From assembly GCF_963678635.1 (NCBI RefSeq), contig NC_087062.1, positions 15,675,789-15,739,788 on the forward strand: 64,000 bases of DNA, read 5' to 3'. Below, piece after piece: positions 22,472-32,624 of the stretch. How positions within the stretch are numbered: the stretch's first letter is position 1; each line of letters starts with the position of its first letter. The position numbers and the translations under genes are program-made. The notes beneath the pieces are model-generated. The model made no database searches, was not told where the DNA came from, and saw nothing but the letters and a program-made list of their open reading frames with translations. This DNA comes from Symsagittifera roscoffensis (taxonomy: Eukaryota > Xenacoelomorpha > Acoela > Convolutidae).

Positions 22472-24100
22472 CTATGCTGGTAGGGTTTCGACGCAAGAAA
22501 TAAATGGTCAAAAATGAGTAAAGACGCTTAATTATCACAAGCAACTAACCAGCCAACAGGTCTTTTCATGCGCATTTGCGATTTCAAGGAAACGAAAAAA
22601 AATACTACATATATCAAATTTTCAAAACCAGAAATTTCTTTAAAACTTTTCAATTTCTACAAACTGTGAACGTTTCATAAAAAAGGATTCAGGCACAAGC
22701 GCTTAGCATTTTACCAGCTTTATTATGATACAATTAGTTTTGCAAGAACAAAAAACAACTTAATCAACATGGATATATTTGAGCATCATTTTTTCAGCAA
22801 TTTTGCTGGTTTAATTTAGGAACGACCAAATACTATTCACAATCACCTATATCAAAATGTGTCTCTTATATCAAAATGAGCGTAATTTCGAGAGTATGTC
22901 TTCGAAAAAGGTAACAAAAAACCGACTTAGTTTTACTCCTGGAAAAATAGTTTGAAAGCTTCACTTAGCACTGCTTGGCGGTACAATTTCTTAAATAACA
23001 AAATATAGCCAACCGACAATAAGAAAAGAATCAACGAACGCATATAAACACAAAAAGTTATTGATTTATTTTTAAAAAAATCTCAACTTCGAATTTAAAA
23101 AAAAGATATTCTTAAAGCTCTCTGAAATTCTCGAACAATATTTATTGACATTTTCTTGATAAAACTCAACCAAATTGAGAAAATTGGATCAATAAAAAGT
23201 TTTTTATTTTGCTGAAAATTCTGAAATTCTGCTTTCGAAATGAATTTGATCATGTTTTTTGCTGAATTTTACTTTTTTGCTGTTCAAAAATGAAGTTTAC
23301 GGTCTTTTTAACATTTTAACAAAGGAATTGAAGTGAATCTAAAAACAAATCAAAAGTCAATATCGCAAAAAATATTTCGGCCTGCACAAATATTAAGATT
23401 TTTTCTTTAAAAAAAAAACAAAAAAAATCATCGCCAATTGAATAAGAGTCTGAACTACATTCATCTAGCCTTAATAAATACAAAAACAATATTCTACTAA
23501 ATTAGTCCGTCATTGATTGTTTTCACGTCACACCGCGCACAAAAAACGTCATTTGCAGACAAAAAATTTACTTTTTTATGAATGTGGATGGAACATTCTG
23601 TGCTACTGCACAACCAACTCTACTTGTTTTACATTAAAAATTTTTTAAAAAAACTCTCAGAAAATTGCAAAAAAATGCACTACATTTTTTAACAGCTATT
23701 TAAGAAAAGCTCTTTTGTTACAGAGAAAAATGACAGACAAACAAAATAAAACTCAACCCTTTGACTCAAAAATACTTCCAAAACATGGGAGAATTTCTTA
23801 AATAATTGAAAAACTCTGCAAGCGTTGAAATTTTGGAACTTCCAACATACAACACAGCTCAAGTTGTGTGGTATATTTGATCAAAATTATAGTTTAATCG
23901 GCTCAAAAAATCTTAGTTTAATCGGCTCAAAAAATCAAGGAACTTTCGATTTAGATAAAAAATTTTATAAAAATATTCGTTGTAACCTCCTATATTGTCA
24001 TTTTCACTTCAAATTGAATCTTTTTATATGTGTAAATCAGAAAAAAAAAAGGATTTACAAAAATTTCATAAATTTTGCCGACATGTTTTTAGGCCGACCG
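22472..24100. other. Intron e/f with dispersed repeat
   Basis: At about 22975-23250 lies a decayed copy of a dispersed repeat of about 280 bp whose consensus begins ATAGCCAACAGACAGTTGGAAAAGAGTCAATGAACGC. Other copies are near 18295, 28505, 32230, 47460, 48785 and 51190, all inside introns of this gene. Otherwise poly-A/T-rich sequence without genes; the short ORFs at 23825-24189 are low complexity. Confidence 0.5.
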
Positions 24101-24109
24101 AATTGATTT

Positions 24110-24530
24110 TCAGGGCCTCAGGCAACTTTTTGAGAAAACAGGAAAAAAACCATTTAAGGTATTTTTTGGATGGTTTTGACCAAAAATGATTTTTTTGCCC
24201 CCCCCCTCAAAATCAGTACAAAATGGTGCCCAAGGCGCTATTAGAAAAAATTACTAATTTTTACCAATTTCGAGGGACGCCAATATTTACTAATTTTGAG
24301 GGGGAGCGCGCGCCGAAAAAAAGGGGTCAACATTTTCCAAAAAACCAGCATTTGTTTTCAAAATTTAGCCTCCGGCGCAAAAACTTTGGCCAAAACAGGG
24401 TGTTTTTAGTGCTTTGGGAGAGCTCGGAAAATCAATTTAGCCTAAAAAAAATGTCGACAAAACTTTCAAAATTTTTTTGAAAAGCCGCTCCCCCCCCCCT
24501 CTCGAGAAAACCCCAGATCCGCCTCACACC
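24110..24530. repeat. CAGGGGCGGATTTAGG-family MITE, inverted and decayed
   Basis: Carries the family landmarks TTTTGACCAAAAATGATTT, CCCAAGGCGCTATTAG, GGGAGCGCGCGCCGAAAAAA and the end CTCTCGAGAAAACCCCAGATCCGCC at about 24500-24525. It lies 130 bp from the complete copy at 24661-25064 in opposite orientation. Confidence 0.65.
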
Positions 24531-24660
24531 CGCAACTTATGAAGAATTTAAGGATAAATGATTGTTTTCAGGATAATGAAACTGATGGTAAAATGTTAAT
24601 GAGACATTCATTAAGGCCTTAAATTTAAAAATTGTGAAAAAAAGAAGAAATCTAACAAAT

Positions 24661-25064
24661 CAGGGGCGGATCTAGGATTTTTTCGAGGGGGGCGGCGGAT
24701 TTTCATAAAAATTTCAGAAATTTTATCGCGTTTTTTTTAAGTAGACCAAATTGATCTTTCGAACTCTCTCTAAGCATGGTTGAGTCCTTGTTTTGGCCAA
24801 ATTTTCTGCGCCGCAGGTAAAATTTTGAAAAAAACAGTCCAAAAAAAGGCGTTTTTCAGCACTTTTTGGAAAATAGCTTTTTTTGGCGCGCGCTCTCCGC
24901 ATCAAATTTAGTATATATTGGCGCCGAAGGCGTTTTTAAACAATTTTAGGGTCGGTCGGCCAAAAATGGATTTCTGAAAAAGTATCAAAGGGTCGGCAGG
25001 GTGTCGAATCCCTGAAGAAAAAACTACCGCCCCAACCCCCCCCCCCCCCCTAAATCCGCCCCTG
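24661..25064. mobile_element. Complete CAGGGGCGGATCTAGG-ended MITE, 404 bp
   Basis: Starts CAGGGGCGGATCTAGGATTTT and ends CCTAAATCCGCCCCTG, so the terminal inverted repeats are about 16 bp. Between are a G-run near the left end, a C-run near the right end, GGCGCGCGCTCTCC, GTCGGTCGGCCAAAAATGGAT and GGCAGGGTGTCGAATCCCTGA. There is no ORF of significance. It is the reference copy for fragments at 16797, 24110, 26282, 27726, 31687, 51950 and 53231. No target duplication is certain. Confidence 0.8.
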
Positions 25065-25736
25065 GTCATGTATGTGGGTGCCAGGATTGTTTGGTTCCCG
25101 GTCAAACTTCACGGAAAAAATTTCAAAATTTGTTCCAAAAAGTTTTCTGCGTCATTATTCCAGCTTGTTCATTCCGGTTTTCAATAAGTTTGAATTAATG
25201 GAGTTTATTGATTTAAGAAAGCACCCTGCCGTCGCGTCAAGTGTCGAAACCCTGCCTCAAAGTCAATCTTGCTGGCAGTCAGGCACCACTCGTGCATTAA
25301 CAGGAAACCAGAATCCAGGCCGGTGCCTGGATAAAAATGCATGTTGTAAATAATTAAGTTCAGAATGTTTCAACGTTTTAATTATAATCAGCTGTTTATG
25401 TTAATGCATTTTGCTCCTAAATTCTGGTTGTCATGGCAACTGTAAATGATCCCACTTTGGTCATTTTTCCTGTATCTATTTGTGGACGAAAAAATATTGC
25501 GAGCACAAAAATTCTGAGTTTATCCATGGATTGAGCATTTTCCTTTATAAAAGTTTTATAAGTAGATCGATCGCTGTTTCAAAAGGACAGGAAACTGAAA
25601 AAATTTTTCGTGAAAATGAAAAGTCAGACTTTTGAATAAGAATTATCTGTTTTTTTTTAAGTTCCATTTCCTTTTTTGGAAGCCCACACACTTATGGACT
25701 CCCAAGAAGTGGTTTAGCCAGTTGGTGGATCCCCAC
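25065..25736. other. Intron e/f, distal part
   Basis: Starts at the donor GTGGGG after exon e on the minus strand. No repeat border or gene is recognised; the plus-strand ORFs at 25072-25353 and 25632-25814 have no support. Confidence 0.45.
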
Positions 25737-25810
25737 CCGAAGGGAATCCAGCATCTGTCCAACCCACTGGAAGAAGTGCGCACACTCGTAACCTTCCAAT
25801 CGGAGATTTC
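25737..25810 (-). CDS. Patched-domain membrane protein, exon e: TM3-TM4 junction of the sterol-sensing domain
   Basis: Acceptor GTTTGATCAG, then GA completing a Gly codon from exon d (phase 1). It ends CTTCGG before GTGGGG (phase 0). It reads NLRLEGYECAHFFQWVGQ, then MLDSLR. Placed between exons d and f, the GYECAHFFQW part falls where the family has G.GVDD.F....W, with the correct distance (about 35 residues) to the S.S.TD motif in exon f. The paired acidic residues are replaced by Glu-Cys. A downstream acceptor (GGAAG|GT) would keep the frame and shorten the exon by about 18 bp. The ORF frames over this exon in the same strand are out of phase with both neighbours. Confidence 0.65.
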
Positions 25811-26281
25811 CTGATCAAACATTCGACAAAACAATAGCCCATGGGTAAAGCTCTGGTAACGCAAAATCAGGCTGCCATTGCAACGCAATGACAGACGCAA
25901 TTTTGACGGACACAATTTAAGGTGTTGTAATGAATCTGCTGAATTTTTTTGACCGGACCACAGTCCTGTTTTCAGTGAGATCTAAGTTTTTTTTTATTTT
26001 AAACGATGAAAATGGACCTTTCTACAGCCCAATTAACAGATTCTTACCAAAACAAAAACAAGTTTCACCTTATGAAAGTTTTCTTAAAAGAATAAATTTG
26101 TTTAACATCTAAGGTTGCTTCGAATGATAGAAAAGTTGACTAAATGTTTCGATAGAGGTCGATTATTTAATCAATCATGAATCCTAAAACTCAAAGTAAC
26201 GAAACTTTGTAACTGAAGACATGATTTTCATTTGCACAGTTTTTTTGAATAAAACTTAGCATGCACAGAACAGATATTTTG
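25811..26281. other. Intron d/e
   Basis: AT-rich intron without recognised genes or repeats. Its other end carries a truncated MITE and the GC donor of exon d. Confidence 0.45.
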
Positions 26282-26456
26282 CCCTCAAAATTTTAATATA
26301 TTGGCGCCAAAAAACGCCTGTAGAAAATTTTTAGGGTCCGTCGCCAAATATGGATATCTCAAAAAAGTACAAAGAGGGGACCGTTTGGGTAGGCAGGGGG
26401 TCGAAACCCTGAAATGGGCATCCGTCTCCCCCCCCCCCCCCTAAATCCGCCCCTGA
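26282..26456. repeat. Truncated CAGGGGCGGATTTAGG MITE beside exon d
   Basis: The right half of the family (GCGCCAAAAAACGCC, GGGTCCGTCGCCAAATATGGATATC, GGGGGTCGAAACCCTGAA, C-run, CTAAATCCGCCCCTG) ends about 40 bp downstream of the end of exon d. Because of it the exon d frame stays open far into the intron, giving a misleading 122-codon ORF. Confidence 0.75.
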
Positions 26457-26495
26457 GCCTGCTGTTGAAATCGCAGCCTAAAATTGAGTGCTTGC

Positions 26496-26711
26496 CTAAA
26501 ATTAAGTATGCAACCATGAGCACCAAGGGTACCAGTTCGAGTCCCAACAGGAGTCCAGTGGAGATTCCAGCTATGATTGCGAAGAGAGACATGCCAATGG
26601 AAGTGAGTGCCAGCAGGACCCTGGAGTACCTTTTGGACTTGAAGTGAGCGCATACAAACACTGACATGGTGATGGTCAACAGGAGACTGATGACTAGTTT
26701 GGGTGCCTCGA
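26496..26711 (-). CDS. Patched-domain membrane protein, exon d: TM2-TM3 of the sterol-sensing domain
   Basis: 216 bp, phase 1 at both ends. The acceptor is GTTCACTGATGCAG. It opens VEAPKLVISLLLTITMSVFV (TM2), then HFKSKRYSRVLLALTSIGMSLF and AIIAGISTGLLLGLELVPLVL, then MVAYLIL (TM3). This matches the Patched-family stretch S(R)..L...G..S...A...G......G....PLV....LLL that begins the sterol-sensing domain. The only fitting 5' splice site is TTTTAG|GCAAGC, a GC donor with otherwise good consensus; no in-frame GT precedes the MITE. The preceding junction to exon c does not close with a GT donor of the right phase. Confidence 0.85.
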
Positions 26712-26744
26712 CTGCATCAGTGAACATTCAATCAACTCAATATT

Positions 26745-27000
26745 TATCAACATATGGAAATTGTATGATATATATTTGAAAAAAAAAAAATTATCGCCAT
26801 TTAATTGGTTCAAATAACCGCAGAATTTAGTTCGCATTTTTTCCAATCATTTTTTGACATAGTACAAAACTTGTATGATTAGCATTTTCCTATATATTTG
26901 TTGTATGGAAAGGTATGACAAGCATTTTTGGTGTATCGAATTGTATGGTTTTGCGTTTTGTATTTTGTATTTTCTGATTATGGAGGTCAACCCGGGTAGT
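26745..27000. repeat. Repeat with TTGTATGATTAGCATTTT motifs and CAACCCGGG end
   Basis: Inverted counterpart of 9285-9738: several TGTATGATTAGCATTTT variants in alternating orientation, ending GGAGGTCAACCCGGGTAGTC near 27000. It lies in the intron just upstream of exon d on the minus strand. Confidence 0.55.
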
Positions 27001-27518
27001 CAGTAGTAGAGTTGGTAAATTGTCAACTGAATCGTCAAATTACTAAACATGAGGGGAAACTTTAGATTGATAATTTCGGAATAAAAATTAGCCAATCGGA
27101 TCATCATTTAGTGGACTTATGATGGTATGTATAATAATTCAAGCAAAAGTTTGCATTTACGCATTATTCGTAGAATGATTTTAGGTTGTGCGATTTTCCT
27201 CTTTAAACATACATTAAAATTAAAAAAAAAACATTCTTCGTATTAAGAAAAACCGATTTGAAATTTTTGATTGTTGGTCTAACTTCCAGCTGATATGATT
27301 TGTCAAAATAGGGTTTACAGGCCTACAAAAGCTTATTTAAGATTAATTTACGCCATGAAAACTTAGTTTTACTCGAGTAAAATTAGTTTTTGATATTTCT
27401 CACTATCCAACAACACAGAAAAAAAAGACCATGATTTGAAGAAAAAAAATTGTATTTTTCAACACTATGGTCGGAACATTCTGTGCTTTTTGCGCAGTAG
27501 CCGAATATCATTGTTTTA
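27001..27518. other. Intron c/d
   Basis: AT-rich intron without recognisable content, up to the start of the duplicated segment at about 27519. Confidence 0.4.
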
Positions 27519-28893
27519 ATTGTCTAGCGCCTAAAACTTATCAACTTGTTTAATATATCCAGAGTTTCACGGCTGAGGAGATGCGATGTGATTTTAAAGA
27601 CCAGAGAAAAAGGCACAAATGTGGAAAAACAAAATTTGTAACAAAAATTTTCTAGTGAGCAGCGCTACCGATCGTAAAATGGTGTGCGATGGATTCATTT
27701 CCACTTTTTTTTGATGTTTTGTTCAGGGGTAGATCTAGGATTTTCTCGAAGGGGAGGACAGATTTTCAAAATTTTTTTTAAAATCTTGTCGAATTTTTAC
27801 GTCGACCAAAATGATTTTCCGAGCACTCCTGAAACACTATTAAAATCCTATTTAAATGTTATTAAAATAATAATTGCGTTTTTGGGCTTTTTGAAAAATT
27901 TTGACGAAAAATTTGCGTTTTTCCGTCCGCGCGCTCCCCTAATAAATTAGATTGTAGTTTGTGTGCCTCAAATACATCAGTGAACATTCAATCAACTCAA
28001 TATTTATAAACATATAGAAAATGTATGATATACATTTGAAAAAAAAAAATTATCGTTTTAATTGGTTCAAATAACCGCAGAATTTAGTTCGTATTTTTTT
28101 CACTCAAAGGCGCTTTTAGAAAAATTTTTCTGTCGATCAGCTTAATATGGATGTCATAAAATAATGCCAAAGGGAGAGCGACCCTTGGGTTGGCGAGGGG
28201 TTCGAATCCCTGAAAAAAAGAGCGTTCCAGACTGTAGCAAGTATTTTTCTGCCTTAGTTTTAGTCGCGGAATGACACAAAAGCCTAGCAATAAATCGCGG
28301 AGATCGTCCGGGGTTCCTGTTTTTTGATTATTTTTCTGTGTACTGCAATAAGAACTGTTCTAGAATGTTCCCTGTGATGACTCTGCCCTCCTCCTTGCTC
28401 TGATATTCCTCTGAATTGAAGACCACGTGGAAGTTGCATTCCTTGAATGCACGGGCTATGGCCTCTCTTTTCTCCGTGAGCGCTAAACATAACAGAAAAT
28501 TTATTAATAAAAACAAAGCCAACAACAGTTGAAAAGAGTCATTGAACGCAAAAATTATGAAAAACACTGACTGACTTATTCTCTGAAACTCTCAACTTTC
28601 GAAAAAATGCTCTTAAAGCTCTTGGAATTCTTAGAACAATTTATGATTGGCACTACTTGATAAAATTAACCCAACTTGACTGAATCAACAGGTAAATTTT
28701 TTATTTCGCTGGAAAATCTGAAAATTAAATTCCATTTTTTAAATTTGAATTCAACCACGTTTTAGCATGCCTCGATTCATTTCGGAAAAATTTCTACAAC
28801 GGATTAAATCTCCGTTTACGTGTTAATAGCACAAAACATATCCCGCCCTACTTCTCCCAAATTAGTCCAAATAACAATTTTTTAAACCGCGAT
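27519..28893. repeat. Duplicated host segment, copy A (contains exon c)
   Basis: From TCTAGCGCCTAAAACTTATC to CAATTTTTTAAACCGCGAT the segment is repeated at about 31466-32617 with over 90 percent identity. It comprises a decayed CAGGGGCGGATTTAGG MITE (27726 onwards), host exon c (28344-28482) and a piece of the dispersed repeat. Copy A alone carries an insert at about 27953-28100. That insert matches 26696-26848, the 5' edge of exon d and its upstream intron, with the acceptor AG changed. Confidence 0.85.
28344..28482 (-). CDS. Patched-domain membrane protein, exon c (copy A): end of first extracellular domain
   Basis: Acceptor TTATGTTTAG followed by CG, completing an Ala codon from exon b (phase 1). 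It reads LTEKREAIARAFKECNFHVV, then FNSEEYQSKEEGRVITGNIL. This is the charged amphipathic end of the first extracellular domain just before TM2, as in the family's ...F.EE..R... region. A GT donor (CA|GTACAC) after LEQFLLQ would leave phase 2, which exon d does not accept. A donor at ACAG|GGAACA (end at 28372, phase 1) or GAGG|GCAGAG would fit exon d, so the 3' end is uncertain. A near-identical copy lies at 32063-32201. Confidence 0.75.
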
Positions 28894-29535
28894 GACTTCA
28901 AGAAAAATAATCACTCGTGAAATATATGTTTTTATTCTGACTTTCGTAACAAAAGTAACAGAGTATTTGTGCCCGGAGTTCGGTTTTCTAACGAAATTTT
29001 TATATATCATTCAAAAAGTTTTTTTGTTGTCTTGAGCCTAAATTTAAAAAGATATTTGACCTGTGATCATGTTTCGTAAAGTGATGGGGGTATGAAACGA
29101 TTGCTTTTTGGCGAACTTGAGACAATTGAAGCGCGATATATTTCACGCTATTAACGCGTAAGCGGAGATTTAATCCGTCTTAACAATCGTTCCAAATCAG
29201 TTGAAGGAAGATTTTTTTGCCATGGTTGATATGTTACTACAAGCAAAATTTATCATTTTGTAGTTTATATAGCGTCTGGGAAGATGATCTTCATAAAATA
29301 AATCTCAAATAAAAAAAATCATTTTATTCTTTATTAGATTCAATTTTTTCATGTTTATTACTGCTCTCTAGATCTTAAATGGCAGTCTGAACATTCAAGA
29401 ACTTGAGCTCAAGATAACAATTTCTTTCGAATGACTTTCGAAAAATCCTTGCTGAAAAATCGAAATCTGTCTCGAAAAAAAACACACCTCAAGCTGAAAA
29501 ACTGCGTCGCTTTCTTCAGAAGACGGAACCATTAA
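28785..29535. repeat. GTCGGAACA-family elements, two pieces in opposite orientation
   Basis: 28785-28935 is a right-arm fragment (CGGATTAAATCTCCGTTTACG...). 28941-29535 is a nearly complete element starting TGACTTTCGTAACAAAAGTAAC and ending CTTCAGAAGACGGAACCATT, with the internal landmarks of the foldback element (GCGATATATTTCACGCTATTAACGCG, TTACTGCTC). It lies just outside the left terminal repeat of the large element. Confidence 0.7.
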
Positions 29536-29619
29536 ACGCTGGAGTGAGGGGGGCGCAAGGATCTTAAAGGTAGAAGGAGGGTGTGTTCTCCTTCACTCGC
29601 TTCTCTTAATTTGGTTCAA

Positions 29620-30175
29620 TTCGCAAAATAAACCTTTCTCTAATGGTTTTTTAGAAACGACAGTATTATTCATTGGAACCAATTCGTTTGGTAGGAGGGG
29701 GGAGGGGCGATGGTTGTTGACCTCCATGTAACAACAAATATTATAGGGAATAGATTTCCAATGTATTAGGATATGGAATAGAACTGGTAAAGTTTCTGGG
29801 TTTGAGTGATGATAAAAAAATGGCAAGAAAAACTGTACTTTTTTGAATTTGAGTGGAACTGTCTAGTTTTTCGCAAAAATATTGGAGCGCGTTCCTTTAT
29901 TGGTAAATATCTTTTATGCAGTAAGTGTTGATTGTGGAATGAAGGTACTAAAATTTGTTTTGGTTCGTGGTAACACAAAAGTAACTGTTTTTGCGCAAAA
30001 ACTTGGAGTTTTTGTCAAAAAATTGAACTTTTTTTGAAAAAACTTCAAATTACGATAAGGTTCGATATATTTTGACCTAATAACTATTTTAATAGTTAAT
30101 CTTTTTTTTTTTAAAAAAAAAACAGTGCTCTATGTAGCTGAAACTATGCTGAATCCTACTGAAACTACCGAAACA
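29620..30175. repeat. Left terminal inverted repeat of the Polinton-like element
   Basis: Matches the inverse complement of about 45195-45700 in order. Anchors here and their partners: GACCTCCATGTA 29719-29730 with 45613-45624; TGTCTAGTTTTT 29870-29881 with the AAACTAGACA region near 45433-45446; TTGGTAAATATC near 29900; CAGTGCTCTA 30123-30132 with 45229-45238. The outermost base and any 6-bp target duplication are not resolved. Confidence 0.75.
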
Positions 30176-30920
30176 TACTAAAACCTTTAGAGAAAAAAAT
30201 TAAATAACAAAGAAAGTGTATAAATCACTGTATTGCATAATAAGTTACTGCAATAATTTTACTTTTACAAATTAAAAGCTGCATATTTACTTAAAGTTAC
30301 TTAAAAATCTCAAAGTATGCACATCCTGAACACTATTCAAGTTTCTCTGGTAGAATTTAAAAAGAAGAAATTCTGAATAAATTGCTGAGAAACTGCACAA
30401 ACTATCAGATTTTTGAACTTTTTTTCTGAACTATTCAAAAATACTTGTTCGGTAGAAAGGAATAATGTGTCTTTTTTTTACTCAAAGTATCAGTAAACTA
30501 GTAATTTTGTCCAATCGAGCAATCATGATCCAATGTTTTACTCTATCATTGCCCGGAGCTGAATTATTTTTTGCAAACTAAAAACAAGGAAAATGATAGT
30601 TTGATAGTGCGATTTAGGATAAAAAAAGATTAATGGCTTACACGCCTGTAGGGTTTTGAGTCAACAAAGTCCGAAACACAAGTCTTATATACTGGACAAA
30701 GGTTATTGAACACTGTTTCACTGTCTAGGTTGAAGAAATATCCCGTGGTTTCAATTAAACACCATTAATTGTCTACTTTTTCTGCAGACTTAAGTCTGAA
30801 GAAAAACCAAAATTGACAGTACAGAATCAAAAACAATGAACAGTCTCAAAAAAGTTACAATATTTTTACAGAAACTTGAAAAATCAAAAAATAGACGTTT
30901 TCAACGACTTTTGTGAAATG

Positions 30921-31151
30921 TCACTTTGAACATTTGATAGTCTTTTTCCCAAGACTATCACTTCGATTACTTGCTCCAAAGAAAACTGGAAAAATATTTC
31001 TAATCTCAACCTTTTTTCCACTAAGTTCTGGATAAGTAAACTGCTCAAGTGCATACTGTAGTGAAGTCAACTTGCAAGTATGAACATAGTGATTTTGAAA
31101 AACTTCCATAAGAAGAGGTGGAAAATCTTCGTTAAACTGAATTGCTTTCAA
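30921..31151 (-). pseudogene. Unrecognised ORF near the left end of the large element
   Basis: A 76-codon minus-strand frame with coding-like composition (for example FPPLLMEVFQNHYVHTCKL, then EQFTYPELSGKKVEIRN). Most of it is repeated, with drift, at 32625-32800 because of the local duplication. No family is recognised. It may be the remnant of a longer element gene reading towards the left terminus. Confidence 0.35.
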
Positions 31152-31465
31152 TGTTAAAACATAAAGGTGACAAGCAAATATTGTATCTAAAAAAACAATT
31201 GCTATTCCACCCCGAATAAATCTCTCAAATGAAACTTTTGATAGTTGAAAGGATTTTGATGAAAAGATCCTGCAACAGCTGAGTTTATATTCAATGCACC
31301 TCTAATTTTTTGATTTAAGCGTTAATGAAAACATTTTACTGAATAAACTGGTTTTTGTTGAGATGGAAAGATAAAAATTATTGCTATCGTTTGCATGTAA
31401 TTAAATTGAGCAACTATCTTTTCCGGATTCTTTTGCATGTATTGATGATTATGTTCAGCCACTAA
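31020..31465. repeat. Element sequence flanking exon copy B, copy X
   Basis: From TAAGTTCTGGATAAG to the CAGCCACTAAAAAGTTTTATTTG junction. Repeated directly at about 32625-33065. Together they bracket the second host-exon segment. Confidence 0.8.
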
Positions 31466-32617
31466 AAAGTTTTATTTGTCTAGCGCCTAAAACTTATCAA
31501 CTTAATCAATATATCCAGAGTTTCACGGCTGAGGAGATGCGATGTGATTTTTAGGACCAGAGAAAAAGGCGCAAATGTGGGAAAACAAAATTTGTAACAA
31601 AAGTTTTCTAGTGACCAGCGCTACCGATCACAAAATGGTGTGGGATGAATTTATTTCCACGCTTTCTTTTATTCTGATGGCTTGTTCAGGAGTAGATCGC
31701 GGATTTTCTCGAGGGGGAGAACTGATTTTCAAAAAAATTTTAAAATCTTGTCAATTAAAATATTGACAGAAAATTTGCGTTTTCCGTCAGCGCGCTCCCC
31801 TTCAAAATTAGATTTTATTGCAGCCAAAGGCGCCTTTAGAAAAGTTTTTTTGTCGATTAGCTTAATATGGATGTCATAAAACAATGTCAAAGGGAGAGCG
31901 AACCTTGGGTTGGTGAGGTGGTCGAATCCCTGAAAAAAAGAGCGTTCTAGAGTGTGGCAAATATTTTTCTGCTTTAGTTTTAGTCGCGGAATGACACAAA
32001 AGCCTAGCAATAAATCGCGGAGATCGTTCGGGGTTCCTGTTTTTTATTATATTTTTGTGTTCTGTAATCTGAACTGTTCTATAATGTTCCCTGTGATGAC
32101 TCTGCCCTCCTCCTTGCTCTGATATTCCTCTGAATTGAAGACCACGTGAAAGTTACATTCCTTGAATGCACGGGCTATGGTCTCTCTTTTCTCCGTGAGC
32201 GCTAAACACAGCAGAAAATTCATTAATAAAAACAAAGCCAACAACAGTTGGAAAAGAGTCATTGAACGCAAAAATTATGAAAAGCACTGACTGGCTTATT
32301 CTCTGAAACTCTCAACTTTCGAAAAAATGCTCTTAAAGCTCTTGGAATTTTTAGAACAATTTATGATTGGCACTACTTGATAAAATTAACCCAACTTGAC
32401 TGAATCAACTGTTAATTTTTTTTATTTCGCTGGAAAATCTGAAAATTAATTTCTTTTTTTTATATTTGATTTCAACCAACCACGTTTTAGCAAGCCTCGA
32501 TTCATTTCGGAAAAATTTCTACAACGGATTAAATTTCCGCTTACGCGTTAATAGCACGAAACATATCCCGCCTTACTTCTCCCAATTTAGTCCAAATAAC
32601 AATTTTTAAACCGCGAT
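31466..32617. repeat. Duplicated host segment, copy B, inside the large element
   Basis: Copy of 27519-28893 in the same orientation, lacking the 150-bp insert found in copy A. It begins at TCTAGCGCCTAAAACTTATCAAC and ends ACCGCGATAAG, where it joins element sequence. It includes the MITE (31687-31945), the exon c copy and the dispersed repeat fragment. Confidence 0.85.
32063..32201 (-). pseudogene. Second copy of Patched-like exon c
   Basis: Retains the acceptor TGTGTTTAG, the entering phase and the frame (LTEKRETIARAFKECNFHVV, then FNSEEYQSKEEGRVITGNII). The GT donor position of copy A reads GAACAC here. Substitutions near the end change LLQYTEK to RLQNTKI. If a GT donor is required this copy is dead. 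If GA/GG/GC donors are allowed, as elsewhere in this gene, it could be spliced in, and an exon symmetrical in phase 1 would not break the frame. Exon duplication of this type can also give mutually exclusive exons; no evidence decides this. Confidence 0.6.
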
Positions 32618-32624
32618 AAGTTCT

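Noticed and set aside
22137-22517. 126-codon plus-strand ORF and the 77-codon minus-strand ORF at 22311-22544
   Set aside because: Both are other frames over exon f, whose frame alone gives the sterol-sensing domain motif and joins exons e and g.
25643-25915. 90-codon minus-strand ORF frame (EISDWKVTSVRTSSSG)
   Set aside because: Same strand as the gene but out of phase with exons d and f and without membrane-protein features; the GYECAHFF frame is preferred.
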